This document shows positions 34,923-43,041 of a stretch of 64,000 bases of DNA, one piece after another. Location of the stretch: NCBI RefSeq assembly GCF_017377775.1, contig NZ_JAFVLN010000026.1:32759-96758 (forward strand), written 5' to 3'. This stretch comes from Streptomyces sp. VRA16 Mangrove soil. GTDB taxonomy: Bacteria; Actinomycetota; Actinomycetes; Streptomycetales; Streptomycetaceae. The notes beneath the pieces are model-generated. The model was given only the letters and a program-made list of their open reading frames with translations, was not told where the DNA came from and ran no database searches. Position 1 is the first letter of the stretch. The number at the start of each line of letters is the position of its first letter. The translations under genes were made by a program, and so were the position numbers.

Positions 34923-36013
34923 CACAGGCTCCCCACGACGGATTCGACCGCTTCCGCGACCCGTTCGACCTCGGTGTCGGTGAGCGTCGGGTGGACAGGC
35001 AGCGCGAGGACCTCGGCGGCGGCCCGTTCGGTCTCGGGCAGCCGGTCGCCGGTGGAGTAGGGCGCGAGGCGGTGGATGGGGGTGGGGTAGTAGACGGCGC
35101 TGCCGATGCCGAGTGCCGCCAACTCCCTCTGCACGGTGTCCCGTTCGGGCACACGGATGACGTACTGGTGGTAGACGTGCCGGGCGCCGTCCGCGACGTA
35201 CGGCGTCGTGACCGCCCCGGCGGTGATGAGGGCGTCGAGGCGCTTGGCGTGGGCGCGGCGGCGCTCGGTCCAGGTGGCGAGGCTCGCGAGCTGGACCCGG
35301 CCGACGGCGGCGTTCACGTCGGTCATCCGCAGGTTGGCGCCGACGATCTCGTTGGCGTACCGCTCCTCCATGCCCTGGTTGCGCAACAGGCGCAGGGTGC
35401 GGGCGAGTTCGGGGTCGGCGGTGGTGACCATGCCGCCTTCGAGGGCGTGCATGTTCTTCGTCGGGTAGAAGCTGAAGCAGCCCGCGGCGCCGTGCGCGCC
35501 GGCCGGGCGGGCGTGCAGGGCCGCGCCGTGCGCCTGGCAGGCGTCCTCGACGACGGCGAGGCCGTGCCGTTCGGCGAGCGGGGTCAGCTCGTCCATGGCG
35601 GCGGGGTGGCCGTACAGGTGGACCGGCATGATCGCCGCCGTGCGCGGGCCGATCAGCGCGGCCACCGCGCGCGGGTCCAGGCAGTACGTGCGCGGGTCGA
35701 TGTCGGCGAAGACCGGCTCGGCCCCGACCAGGCGGACGGCGTTCGCGGTGGCGGCGAAGGAGAACGAGGGGACGATCACCTCATCGCCGCCGCCGATGCC
35801 CAGCGCGAGCAGTGTCAAGTGCAGTGCGGAGGTGCCGGAGTTGACGGCGACGCACGAGCGTCCTTCGACGAGGGCGGCGAACTCCTCCTCGAACGCGGCG
35901 ACTTCAGGGCCCTGCACGACCCGGCCGCTGCGCAGTACGCGTACGGCGGCCTGAATCTCGTTCTCCCCGATGACCGGGCGTGCGGGCGGGATCGGTGCGG
36001 GAGCCCCGCTCAT
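34922..36013 (-). CDS. DegT/DnrJ/EryC1 sugar aminotransferase (WbpE-like)
   Basis: A PLP-dependent aminotransferase of 363 residues. ATG 36013 has GGAG eight nt upstream and is preferred over two earlier in-frame ATGs. Schiff-base Lys186 lies in SFYPTKNMHALEGGMV and Asp157 (VVEDACQAHGA) contacts the pyridine nitrogen; AVNSGTSALHL binds the phosphate. The family installs amino groups on keto-sugar nucleotides. The coupled oxidoreductase supplies the 3-keto substrate, so the product is expected to be the 3-amino derivative of UDP-GlcNAcA, which the acetyltransferase at 28025 would then acetylate. Confidence 0.9.
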   Translation of the reverse strand: MSGAPAPIPPARPVIGENEIQAAVRVLRSGRVVQGPEVAAFEEEFAALVEGRSCVAVNSGTSALHLTLLALGIGGGDEVIVPSFSFAATANAVRLVGAEPVFADIDPRTYCLDPRAVAALIGPRTAAIMPVHLYGHPAAMDELTPLAERHGLAVVEDACQAHGAALHARPAGAHGAAGCFSFYPTKNMHALEGGMVTTADPELARTLRLLRNQGMEERYANEIVGANLRMTDVNAAVGRVQLASLATWTERRRAHAKRLDALITAGAVTTPYVADGARHVYHQYVIRVPERDTVQRELAALGIGSAVYYPTPIHRLAPYSTGDRLPETERAAAEVLALPVHPTLTDTEVERVAEAVESVVGSL

Positions 36014-36054
36014 GAACATCACTCCGTCCGGAGGTGACAACTTGGCGGGGGTCC

Positions 36055-36078
36055 AACTCCCTTACGCGGACGGGAGTT
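36055..36078. promoter_or_regulatory. Inverted repeat upstream of the aminotransferase operon
   Basis: AACTCCC and GGGAGTT form a perfect 7-bp inverted repeat with a 10-base spacer, about 42 nt upstream of the aminotransferase start. It could be an operator or, less likely, a short terminator of the GT-C gene upstream. Confidence 0.35.
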
Positions 36079-36146
36079 TTCCGGCTCTTTACGCAATCAC
36101 CCCATTGGCCGAAGCGGCGCGGCGGGCGTTGCGGGCCGGGCGCGCC

Positions 36147-37754
36147 TCAGTCCACCGAACACTGCGGCGCGGGCCCGTCCACCCGTTCGTACAGGCGCAG
36201 CACCGCGCTCTTGCGCTTCACCTCGCGGCGCAGCACGAAGTCCCGGCTCAGGAGGGTGAGTTTGGCGCGCTCGACGGGGCTGCGGCGGGGCCAGTCGGTG
36301 CGGCCGCGCATGAACTCGCCGTCGATCACCGCCCACACATGGTCCAGGCACTCCATGCGGTCGGCGAGGACCTCGGGGCGGACGTCGACGCCGTAGAGGG
36401 TGGCGGAGGCGGCCGCGGGGACGGCGAGGGAGACGTCGCGGGTGCCGGTGACGGACGCCGGGTAGGCCAGGGCGAGGCGGCGCACCGGCAGCGGGAGGTA
36501 GAGCACGGGGTCGCCGGGGCGCACGTGGTGGGCGACGGCGCGGGCCACCGCCCCGTAGTCGTCGCGGCGGCCCGCGGGCAGCCGTTCCCATTCCTGGGCC
36601 GGGAGCTGGAGCACGAGGAAGAGGGCGGCGAGCGCGGCGCCGCAGACGGCCGTGAGCGGGTGGGACGGGAGTCCGGGGCGCAGCAGGCGTCCGGCCGCCG
36701 ACGCGAGGACCTCGGTGCCCGCCGCCACGAGCAGCGGTAGCCCGGCGAACGCGAAGAAGACGTAGCGCTGCGAGTACACCGGGTGGATCTGGGAGGCGAG
36801 CAGGAGCAGCGCGGGCGGCAGCACGGCCAGCGGGAGCGCCACGGCGACGAGCCCGGACGGCTGCCCGGGGCGGGGCGCGGGCGGCCGGGAGACGGCGAAC
36901 GCGACGAGCGCGAACGTGCCCGCGTACACCAGGGCGGGCTGTCCGGCGGCGCGCTCCAGCAGGTCCTGGACGTCGAGCCAGCCGGGCCGCCAGATCCAGT
37001 CGACCTGGCCGCTCTGGGTGGTGGCCACCGCGGCGAGCGGCAGCAGGAGCAGCACGGCGGCGAAGGAGGCGAGCGCCCAGCCGCGCCACACGGCCCGGCG
37101 CGCGCGGGCGGCGGCCAGCGTGACGGCGTGCGCGACGAGCAGCAGCACCGCGAACTCGTGCAGCCACGCCGTGACCGTGACCGCGGCGCCGTACGCGCAC
37201 CAGACCGCGCGTCCCGGCCGGGCGGCGGCACGCAGGAGCAGCAGGGTCGCGGCGAGCGCGCCCGCGGCGACGAGCGCGTACGAGCGGCCCTCCTGGGCGT
37301 AGTGCGCGGTGAACGGCGCGACCGCGAAGAGCAGTCCGGCCCACAGGCCGACCCGCGGCCGCACCAGGCGGGTGCCGATCTCGGCGACCAGGCAGGCGGC
37401 CGCGACGGCGCCGAGCACCGACGGCAGCCGGAGCATCACCTCGCCCGGGTGCAGCGCGAGCAGGAAGTGCATCAGCAGGTAGTACAGGCCGTGCACGACG
37501 TCCACCGTGCCGAGGGTGCGCAGCAGGTCGGGCAGGGAGCGCTGGGCGACGAAGAACGTGGCGGTCTCGTCGCGCCACATGCTCCCCCGGTCCACGCCCC
37601 ACAGCCCGAGGCCGAGCATCACGGCGCCGGGCACCACGACCGCGAGGACGCGGGCCGGCCCCGCGCCCGCGGTGCGGGCCGTGGCGCGGGCCGGTCCTGC
37701 GGCGGTCGCCGTCGTACGGACGCGGTCGGCCACGGAGGGGGGAGTCTGCAGCAT
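36147..37754 (-). CDS. Polytopic GT-C (GT39-like) glycosyltransferase
   Basis: A 535-residue membrane protein starting at ATG 37754. The first extracytoplasmic loop carries WRDETATFFVAQ, the Asp-Glu pair that marks PMT/ArnT-type enzymes using polyprenyl-phosphate sugars, followed by HGLYYLLMHFLLAL. About ten to twelve helices follow and a soluble C-terminal domain (about 420-535) with the motif HVRPGDPVLYLPLP. It probably glycosylates a wall polymer or protein on the outer face of the membrane. It lies between the diacetamido-uronate genes and ohrA, with a short conserved motif some 60 nt upstream. Confidence 0.83.
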   Translation of the reverse strand: MLQTPPSVADRVRTTATAAGPARATARTAGAGPARVLAVVVPGAVMLGLGLWGVDRGSMWRDETATFFVAQRSLPDLLRTLGTVDVVHGLYYLLMHFLLALHPGEVMLRLPSVLGAVAAACLVAEIGTRLVRPRVGLWAGLLFAVAPFTAHYAQEGRSYALVAAGALAATLLLLRAAARPGRAVWCAYGAAVTVTAWLHEFAVLLLVAHAVTLAAARARRAVWRGWALASFAAVLLLLPLAAVATTQSGQVDWIWRPGWLDVQDLLERAAGQPALVYAGTFALVAFAVSRPPAPRPGQPSGLVAVALPLAVLPPALLLLASQIHPVYSQRYVFFAFAGLPLLVAAGTEVLASAAGRLLRPGLPSHPLTAVCGAALAALFLVLQLPAQEWERLPAGRRDDYGAVARAVAHHVRPGDPVLYLPLPVRRLALAYPASVTGTRDVSLAVPAAASATLYGVDVRPEVLADRMECLDHVWAVIDGEFMRGRTDWPRRSPVERAKLTLLSRDFVLRREVKRKSAVLRLYERVDGPAPQCSVD

Positions 37755-37814
37755 GCGACGAGCTTGTACGACTGGATGACCGATCCCGGCGCGGCAGTGG
37801 CCCGTGCCGCGCAA

Positions 37815-37838
37815 AGTCACCCGTTCAGAAACCCGGGG
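37815..37838 (-). promoter_or_regulatory. Third copy of the glycan-operon motif (partial)
   Basis: GTCACCCGTTC at 37816-37826 is identical to the core of the 23253 site and is upstream of a third minus-strand glycan gene (37754). The second half of the motif is diverged. Confidence 0.35.
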
Positions 37839-37848
37839 CGGCCGGGTG

Positions 37849-38262
37849 TCACTCGATGACGAGCTCCACGTCGATGTTGCCGCGCGTCGCGTTCGAGTAC
37901 GGGCAGACCTGGTGCGCCTGCTCGACCAGCTTGCGGCCCGTCTCGGCGTCGACCGTGTCGGGCAGCTCGACGCGGAGCACGACGGCGAGGCCGAAGCCCT
38001 CGCCCTGCTTGCCGATGGAGACCTCGGCGGTGACCGCCGCGTCGGCGACGTCCACCTTCGCGGCGCGGCCGACGAGGCCGAGCGCACTGCCGAAACAGGC
38101 GGCGTAACCGGCGGCGAAGAGCTGCTCCGGGTTCGAGCCCTGGCCGTTGCCGCCCATCGACGTGGGGATGCCCAGCTGGAGGTCGATGACGCCGTCGGAG
38201 GAGACGGCGCGGCCGTCACGGCCGTGGGTGGCGGTGGCGACGGCGGTGTAGAGGGCGTCCAT
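37849..38262 (-). CDS. ohrA: Organic hydroperoxide reductase (OsmC/Ohr family)
   Basis: The 137-residue protein reduces organic hydroperoxides through a reactive cysteine pair. Both cysteines are present: peroxidatic Cys56 in FAAGYAACFGSAL and resolving Cys120 in AHQVCPYSNATRGNIDVE. The N-terminal YTAVATATHGRDG and the ELPDTVD region are typical of Ohr rather than OsmC. It is divergent from the ohrR gene with a palindromic operator between them, as in S. coelicolor ohrA-ohrR. The adjacent glycan genes are functionally unrelated. Confidence 0.95.
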   Translation of the reverse strand: MDALYTAVATATHGRDGRAVSSDGVIDLQLGIPTSMGGNGQGSNPEQLFAAGYAACFGSALGLVGRAAKVDVADAAVTAEVSIGKQGEGFGLAVVLRVELPDTVDAETGRKLVEQAHQVCPYSNATRGNIDVELVIE

Positions 38263-38366
38263 GGCGAGTCCTGCCTCTCGGTTGGTTCGGTACGGGTCCG
38301 GCGGGCCCGCGGAGTCCGGTGGCCCGGTGACTCCGGTGGTCCCGTCGACCCCTCAAGTAGAGCACG

Positions 38367-38384
38367 CAATTCAATTGTGCACAA
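38367..38384. promoter_or_regulatory. OhrR operator in the ohrA-ohrR intergenic region
   Basis: Two overlapping palindromes lie here: CAATTCAATTG (38367-38377) and TTGTGCACAA (38375-38384). This AT-rich block, unusual for the window, is where OhrR should bind to repress both divergent genes until its Cys is oxidised. Confidence 0.75.
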
Positions 38385-38414
38385 CTAAATGACGCGACGG
38401 ACTACCCTGGAGGC

Positions 38415-38861
38415 ATGGCCAGTGACGACTACCTCCGCCTCGACCGGCAGATCTGCTTCTCCCTGAACGCCGCGTCCCGCGCGTTCGGCGGCGTCTACCG
38501 CACGCTCCTCAAGGACCTGGGCCTCACCTATCCCCAGTACCTGGTGATGCTCGCGCTGTGGGAGGAGCCCGAGGGGCTGCCCGTCAAGCGCCTCGGTGAG
38601 CGCCTCCGGCTCGACTCGGGGACGCTGTCGCCACTGCTCAAGCGGCTGGAGGCGAACGGCCTGGTGCGCCGGGAGCGCAGCACGCGCGACGAGCGCTCGG
38701 TGGTCGTCACGCTCACCGACGAGGGGGCCGCCCTCAAGCAGCGCGCCCGCGCGGTCCCGAAGAAGATCGCCGAGGCGACCGGGTTCGAGCTGGCCGAGAT
38801 CGAGGACCTGCGCACACGGCTCAACCGATTGACCGAGGCCCTGGACGGCGCGGACATTTAG
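38415..38861 (+). CDS. ohrR: MarR-family organic peroxide sensor OhrR
   Basis: A 148-residue winged-helix repressor. The reactive N-terminal Cys14 lies in LDRQICFSLNAASRAF, the hallmark of one-Cys-type OhrR sensors. Tyr residues in GGVYRTLLKDLGLTYPQYLVM would hydrogen-bond the oxidised Cys. The DNA-binding wing is RRERSTRDERSVVVTLTDEG. Oxidation by organic hydroperoxides should release it from the intergenic operator and derepress ohrA and itself. It is divergent from ohrA, as expected. Confidence 0.95.
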   Translation: MASDDYLRLDRQICFSLNAASRAFGGVYRTLLKDLGLTYPQYLVMLALWEEPEGLPVKRLGERLRLDSGTLSPLLKRLEANGLVRRERSTRDERSVVVTLTDEGAALKQRARAVPKKIAEATGFELAEIEDLRTRLNRLTEALDGADI

Positions 38862-38894
38862 CGAGCGCATTTACGGGACATACCCTCCCGAAGC

Positions 38895-40109
38895 GTGACA
38901 CTGGACATCAAGCCGAGACCCACGTCCCCCATCGTCGCCACCTGGGTCAGGCCGGGCCCGCTGGCCCGCGCCGCCCTCCCGGCCACCTGGCTGCTCACCC
39001 GCGCCGGCATGGTCCTGCTCCTGATGTGGGACGGGCTCGGCGCCGGCGGGGTGGCCCGCGAGGCGCACGGGCTCTACGCCCGCTGGTACGGGGTCCTCTC
39101 GCACGGCACGTTCCCCTCCGGCGACCCGCTGTGGCAGTACCCGCCGGGCGCGGGACCCGTGCTGCTCGCGCCCGGACTGATCCCGGGCCTCACGTACTTC
39201 CAGGCGTTCGTGACGCTGACCCTCGCCACGGACGCGCTCGTCACGTACGTCCTCGCGCGCGGCGGCCGCGAGGCGCGCGGCGCCTGGCTGTGGGTGGCGG
39301 GGCTGCCGCTGCTCCTGCACCTGCCGCTCGCCCGCTACGACGTCCAGGTCACCGCGTTCGCCGTCCTCGCCCTGCTCGCCTTCGCCAACTCGCCGCGCAC
39401 GGCGGGCGTGTTCGCGGCGCTCGGCGCCCTGGTGAAGGTGTGGCCCGCGCTGGCCCTCATCGGCGCGCCCCGGGGACGGGCGACGCGCGAGGCGTGGGGC
39501 GCGGCGCTCGCCTCCGCGGCCGCACTGCTCGCGCTCCTCGCCGTCGCCTTCGACGCGCCGTTCGCGTTCCTGCGCGAGCAGGGCGCGCGCGGGGTGCAGA
39601 TCGAATCGCTCGGCGGCACCGGCCTGATGATCGCGCGGCACTTCGGCTGGCCGGGCCAGGTCCGGTACCGCTACGGGGCGTTCGAGTTCGTCGGGCCGCA
39701 CGTCGAGCTGGTCGCGGCGGTCTCGCTCGGCCTGACCGTCGCGGCCTTCGGGGTGCTGCTGTGGTGGCGGGCGCGGGCCCGTGTGTGGTCGGAGGCGACG
39801 CCGTACGACGCCGCGCTGTGCGCCGTGCTGATGTTCACCGTCACCAGCCGCGTGATCAGCCCGCAGTACCTGGTCTGGCTGCTCGGCCTCGCCGCCGTCT
39901 GCCTCACCTCCCGGTACACGACGCAGCGTCCGGTGGCCTGGCTGGTGCTCGCGGCGGCGGCGCTCAGCGCGCTCGCGTACCCGGTGCTCTACGCGGAGGT
40001 GATGGCCGGCACCTGGACCGGCTGCGCGGTGATGGGCGCACGCAACGCCCTTCTCCTCGGAGGGGTTCTGGTGTCGTTCCGTTCCCTGTGGAAAGCCACG
40101 AAAAAGTAA
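38895..40109 (+). CDS. Polytopic GT87-type (DUF2029) glycosyltransferase
   Basis: A 404-residue membrane protein starting at GTG 38895. TACCCT (38881-38886) ends eight nt before the GTG and no ribosome binding site is evident, so the transcript may be leaderless. About nine helices are seen. WQYPPGAGPVLLAP, ARYDVQVTAFAVLALL, ALVKVWPALALIGAPRG and SRVISPQYLVWLLGL are characteristic of the DUF2029/GT87 polyprenyl-phosphate-mannose-dependent transferases. It likely adds mannose or another sugar to lipid-linked or wall glycan outside the membrane. Confidence 0.85.
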   Translation: MTLDIKPRPTSPIVATWVRPGPLARAALPATWLLTRAGMVLLLMWDGLGAGGVAREAHGLYARWYGVLSHGTFPSGDPLWQYPPGAGPVLLAPGLIPGLTYFQAFVTLTLATDALVTYVLARGGREARGAWLWVAGLPLLLHLPLARYDVQVTAFAVLALLAFANSPRTAGVFAALGALVKVWPALALIGAPRGRATREAWGAALASAAALLALLAVAFDAPFAFLREQGARGVQIESLGGTGLMIARHFGWPGQVRYRYGAFEFVGPHVELVAAVSLGLTVAAFGVLLWWRARARVWSEATPYDAALCAVLMFTVTSRVISPQYLVWLLGLAAVCLTSRYTTQRPVAWLVLAAAALSALAYPVLYAEVMAGTWTGCAVMGARNALLLGGVLVSFRSLWKATKK

Positions 40110-40144
40110 AACTTCCGGCTTACCGGACATTTAACAGAAACCCC

Positions 40145-40150
40145 TAAGAT
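40145..40150 (+). promoter_or_regulatory. -10 box of a probable leaderless promoter
   Basis: TAAGAT fits the -10 consensus and ends six nt before the GTG start of the GT2 gene. No ribosome binding site is visible in that gap, so transcription probably starts at or next to the start codon. Confidence 0.5.
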
Positions 40151-40156
40151 TCACCT

Positions 40157-41767
40157 GTGGAGACCTCGCCAGACCCATCCGTCACGCCTGCCTCCGTCAC
40201 CGTCGTCGTCATCGGCTACGACGACGCCGCCCATGTCACCGAAGCGGTGCATTCGGCACTGGCCCAGGGGCCCGCGGTGGCCGAGGTCATCGCGGTCGAC
40301 GACTGCTCGACGGACGACAGCGGCGCCCTGCTGGACCGACTCGCCGCGCTCGAACCCCGCCTGACGGTGGTGCACCGCGAGGTCAACAGCGGTGGCTGCG
40401 GCACCCCCCGCAACGACGGGATCGCGCGCGCCGCGTCCCCGTACCTGATGTTCCTGGACAGCGACGACGTGCTGCCGCCGGGCGCGGTGGACGCCCTGCT
40501 CGGCGCGGCGCTCCGGCACGACGCCGAGGTCGCCGCCGGGCTGTGCGTGCGGCGCGAACTCCCGTCCGGGCGCGAGGTGCCGTGGCAGCCGGAGCTGTAC
40601 GCGCAGGCCGCCGTCGTCCCCCACCCCGCGCGCCGCCGGCACCTGGTCCGCGACACGCTCTGCGTCAACAAGCTGTACCGGACGGACTTTCTGCGCGCGC
40701 ACGACATCCGCTTCCCCGACGGGCGGTTCGTCTACGAGGACTTCGTGTTCACGGCGCGGGTGCTGGCCGCGGGCCCGCGCCTGGCGCTGGTCCCCGACCC
40801 CGTCTACATCTGGCACGTCCGCCGCTCCGCCGACCGCCTCTCGCTCTCCCTCGACCGGTCCGGCATCGACAACTGGCAGGCCAGGATCGACGCCCACCGC
40901 ACGGCCGTCGACATCCTGCGGGGCGCGGAGCAGAAGCGGCTCGTCCAGGCGGCGCGCGCCCACTTCCTCGATCACTCGCTGCGCATGTACGCGCGTGAAC
41001 TCGACCGGCGCGAGCCCGAGTACCGCGCCGAGTGGTGGACCAGGACCCGCGCCTACCTGGACACCTTCGACACCGTCGACTTCGATCTTGCGCCCGCGCC
41101 CGGCCGGGTCGTCGGCCGTCTCGTGCAGGCCACCGGCGCACCCCGCGACCTGCCCCGCGTCAAGGAGCTAGCCGCCCGCCCGGCCCGGCTCCTTCCCCCC
41201 TACGCGTACGCGCCCGACGGCACGCCCGCCTGGTCGGCCGACCTGCCGCAGGTCACCCTCGACCATCTGCTGCACCGGCCGATACGGCTGCTCCCGGTCG
41301 CGGTCGACGGCGAGTTGCGCCCCAGCCCGCGCGGCACCCGGCTGACCCTGCGGATGCACGAGCTGTACGGCCGGGTCGCCGACGCGGGCCCGCGCGCGGT
41401 CGACGTCGAACTCGTCGACCGGCAGCGCGACGTCCCCGTGCAGCGGCGCACCGCCGCCCTCACCGCGCAGCCCGACGGGCAGTGGACCGCGACGGTCCCC
41501 CTCGACCTCTCCGCGCTGGGCCGCCCCGGCACCTGGGACATCCGGCTGCGGCTGCGGTTCGCCGACGGCACCCACCGCGACACCACCGCGCACGCCGTGC
41601 GCCGCCCGGGGCTGCTGCGCCGCGTCGCCGTCCCGAGCCGCCGCCACGGGGTGCTGCTCGCCCAGCCGTACGCCACCCACTCCGGCGCCCTCGCGCTGCG
41701 CACGGCGGCGGGGCCGAGCGGGGTGTGGTCGGTGGTGCGGCGCAGGGCCTCGCGGCTGCTTCACTGA
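40157..41767 (+). CDS. GT2-family glycosyltransferase with C-terminal beta domain
   Basis: A 536-residue protein from GTG 40157. The GT-A domain has VTVVVIGYDDAAHV, AVDDCSTDDSG, NSGGCGTPRNDGIARA and the metal site FLDSDDVLPPG, all intact. A helical region follows, then from about 390 a beta-rich domain (RGTRLTLRMHELYG, RPGTWDIRLRLRFADGTHR) and a basic C-terminal tail. It resembles the enzymes at 26416 and 62092 in architecture, and the three likely act on related acceptors. No membrane helix is present. It lies upstream of galE on the same strand, 80 nt apart. Confidence 0.87.
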   Translation: METSPDPSVTPASVTVVVIGYDDAAHVTEAVHSALAQGPAVAEVIAVDDCSTDDSGALLDRLAALEPRLTVVHREVNSGGCGTPRNDGIARAASPYLMFLDSDDVLPPGAVDALLGAALRHDAEVAAGLCVRRELPSGREVPWQPELYAQAAVVPHPARRRHLVRDTLCVNKLYRTDFLRAHDIRFPDGRFVYEDFVFTARVLAAGPRLALVPDPVYIWHVRRSADRLSLSLDRSGIDNWQARIDAHRTAVDILRGAEQKRLVQAARAHFLDHSLRMYARELDRREPEYRAEWWTRTRAYLDTFDTVDFDLAPAPGRVVGRLVQATGAPRDLPRVKELAARPARLLPPYAYAPDGTPAWSADLPQVTLDHLLHRPIRLLPVAVDGELRPSPRGTRLTLRMHELYGRVADAGPRAVDVELVDRQRDVPVQRRTAALTAQPDGQWTATVPLDLSALGRPGTWDIRLRLRFADGTHRDTTAHAVRRPGLLRRVAVPSRRHGVLLAQPYATHSGALALRTAAGPSGVWSVVRRRASRLLH

Positions 41768-41847
41768 CCGCTCCAGGGGGCAGCCTTCCCGGGACGCGGG
41801 ACCGTTCGTACCGTTCCACCTTTTCCGTATGAGGGGATCTCACCGAC

Positions 41848-42816
41848 ATGACCTGGCTGATCACCGGCGGGGCCGGCTACATCGGCGCCCACGTGGTGCA
41901 CGCGCTGCGCGCCGCGGGCGAACAGGCGCTCGTCTACGACGACTTGTCCACGGGGGTGGCCGAACGGGTGCCGTCCGACGTGGAGTTGGTGGTCGGCTCG
42001 ACGCTCGACCGGGAGCTGCTCGGCCGGACGCTCGCCGACCGGTCCCGGCCGGTCACCGGTGTCATCCACCTCGCGGCGAAGAAGCAGGTCGGGGAGTCGG
42101 TGGAGCAGCCGCTGCACTACTACCGGGAGAACGTCGAGGGCCTGCGGACACTGCTGGACGCGGTGACCGCGGCGGGCGTCCACTCGTTCGTGTTCTCCTC
42201 ATCGGCCGCGGTGTACGGCATGCCCGACGTGGAGCTCGTCACCGAGGACACCCCGTGCGCGCCCATGTCGCCGTACGGGGAGACCAAGCTCGCCGGTGAG
42301 TGGCTGGTGCGCGCGACCGGCCGGGCCGCGGGTCTGGCCACCGCATCGCTGCGGTACTTCAACGTGGCGGGCGCCGCCTCGCCCGAACTCGCCGACACCG
42401 GCGTCTTCAACATCGTCCCGATGGTCTTCGAGCGGCTGACGGCCGGGGACGCGCCCCGGATCTTCGGCGCCGACTATCCGACGCCGGACGGCACGTGCGT
42501 ACGCGACTACATCCACGTCGCCGATCTGGCGGAGGCCCATGTGGCGACGGCGCAGCGGCTGGCCGGAGCGGGGCCCGGCCTCGATCTCACGCTCAACATC
42601 GGGCGCGGGGTGGGGGTTTCCGTGCGCGAGCTGATCGATGTCATCGCGGAGGAGACGGGGTACGACGTCGCTCCGCTGGTCACCGGGCGGCGTCCCGGGG
42701 ACCCGGCGCGCGTGGTCGCGTCCGCGGACCGGATCGGGGCCGAGCTGGGGTGGGCGGCGAAGCGCGATGTCCGGGAGATGGTGCGGTCGGCCTGGGCGGG
42801 GTGGGAGCGGGGGTAG
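41848..42816 (+). CDS. galE: UDP-glucose 4-epimerase
   Basis: A short-chain dehydrogenase-type epimerase of 322 residues that interconverts UDP-glucose and UDP-galactose with bound NAD. The nucleotide motif GGAGYIG is at 7-13, catalytic Tyr143 and Lys147 are in SPYGETKLAG, and the Ser of SSSAAVYG completes the triad. C-terminal substrate-binding signatures YPTPDGTCVRDYIHVADLA and NIGRGVGVSVRELI are classic GalE. The start has GAGGGGAT upstream. There is no gal operon here; the glycan context suggests it supplies UDP-galactose or UDP-GalNAc for wall-polymer synthesis, as a galE2-type paralogue. Confidence 0.95.
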   Translation: MTWLITGGAGYIGAHVVHALRAAGEQALVYDDLSTGVAERVPSDVELVVGSTLDRELLGRTLADRSRPVTGVIHLAAKKQVGESVEQPLHYYRENVEGLRTLLDAVTAAGVHSFVFSSSAAVYGMPDVELVTEDTPCAPMSPYGETKLAGEWLVRATGRAAGLATASLRYFNVAGAASPELADTGVFNIVPMVFERLTAGDAPRIFGADYPTPDGTCVRDYIHVADLAEAHVATAQRLAGAGPGLDLTLNIGRGVGVSVRELIDVIAEETGYDVAPLVTGRRPGDPARVVASADRIGAELGWAAKRDVREMVRSAWAGWERG

Positions 42817-42909
42817 TCCGCCGTTTCGTCCGCCGGGTGCGCTCGTCTCGCGACCGCGGGCCCGGTGGCGGCGGGTCGCGCCCCGCGGCGGAGTCGCTGA
42901 CGGATACGG

Positions 42910-42985
42910 CCCCGCGCCCCTGAAGGCATGCGCCGCGTGCGGCCTTCCCCTGAGCGAGCGAGCTCGCTTCAGGGGCGCGGGGAAC
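42910..42985. terminator. Inverted repeat between convergent galE and ABC ATPase genes
   Basis: CCCCGCGCCCCTGAA (42910-42924) and TTCAGGGGCGCGGGG (42968-42982) are perfect 15-bp arms around 43 nt that contain further short palindromes (GAGCGAGCGAGCTCGCTTC). It may act as a bidirectional terminator. It also holds the 15-mer shared with 2195, 8845 and 15570, so it is another member of the dispersed repeat group. Confidence 0.6.
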
Positions 42986-43041
42986 GGCGCGGGCAACCCA
43001 CCGGACAGCCGCACCCGGCGACGAACCGGACGGCCCGCGCG

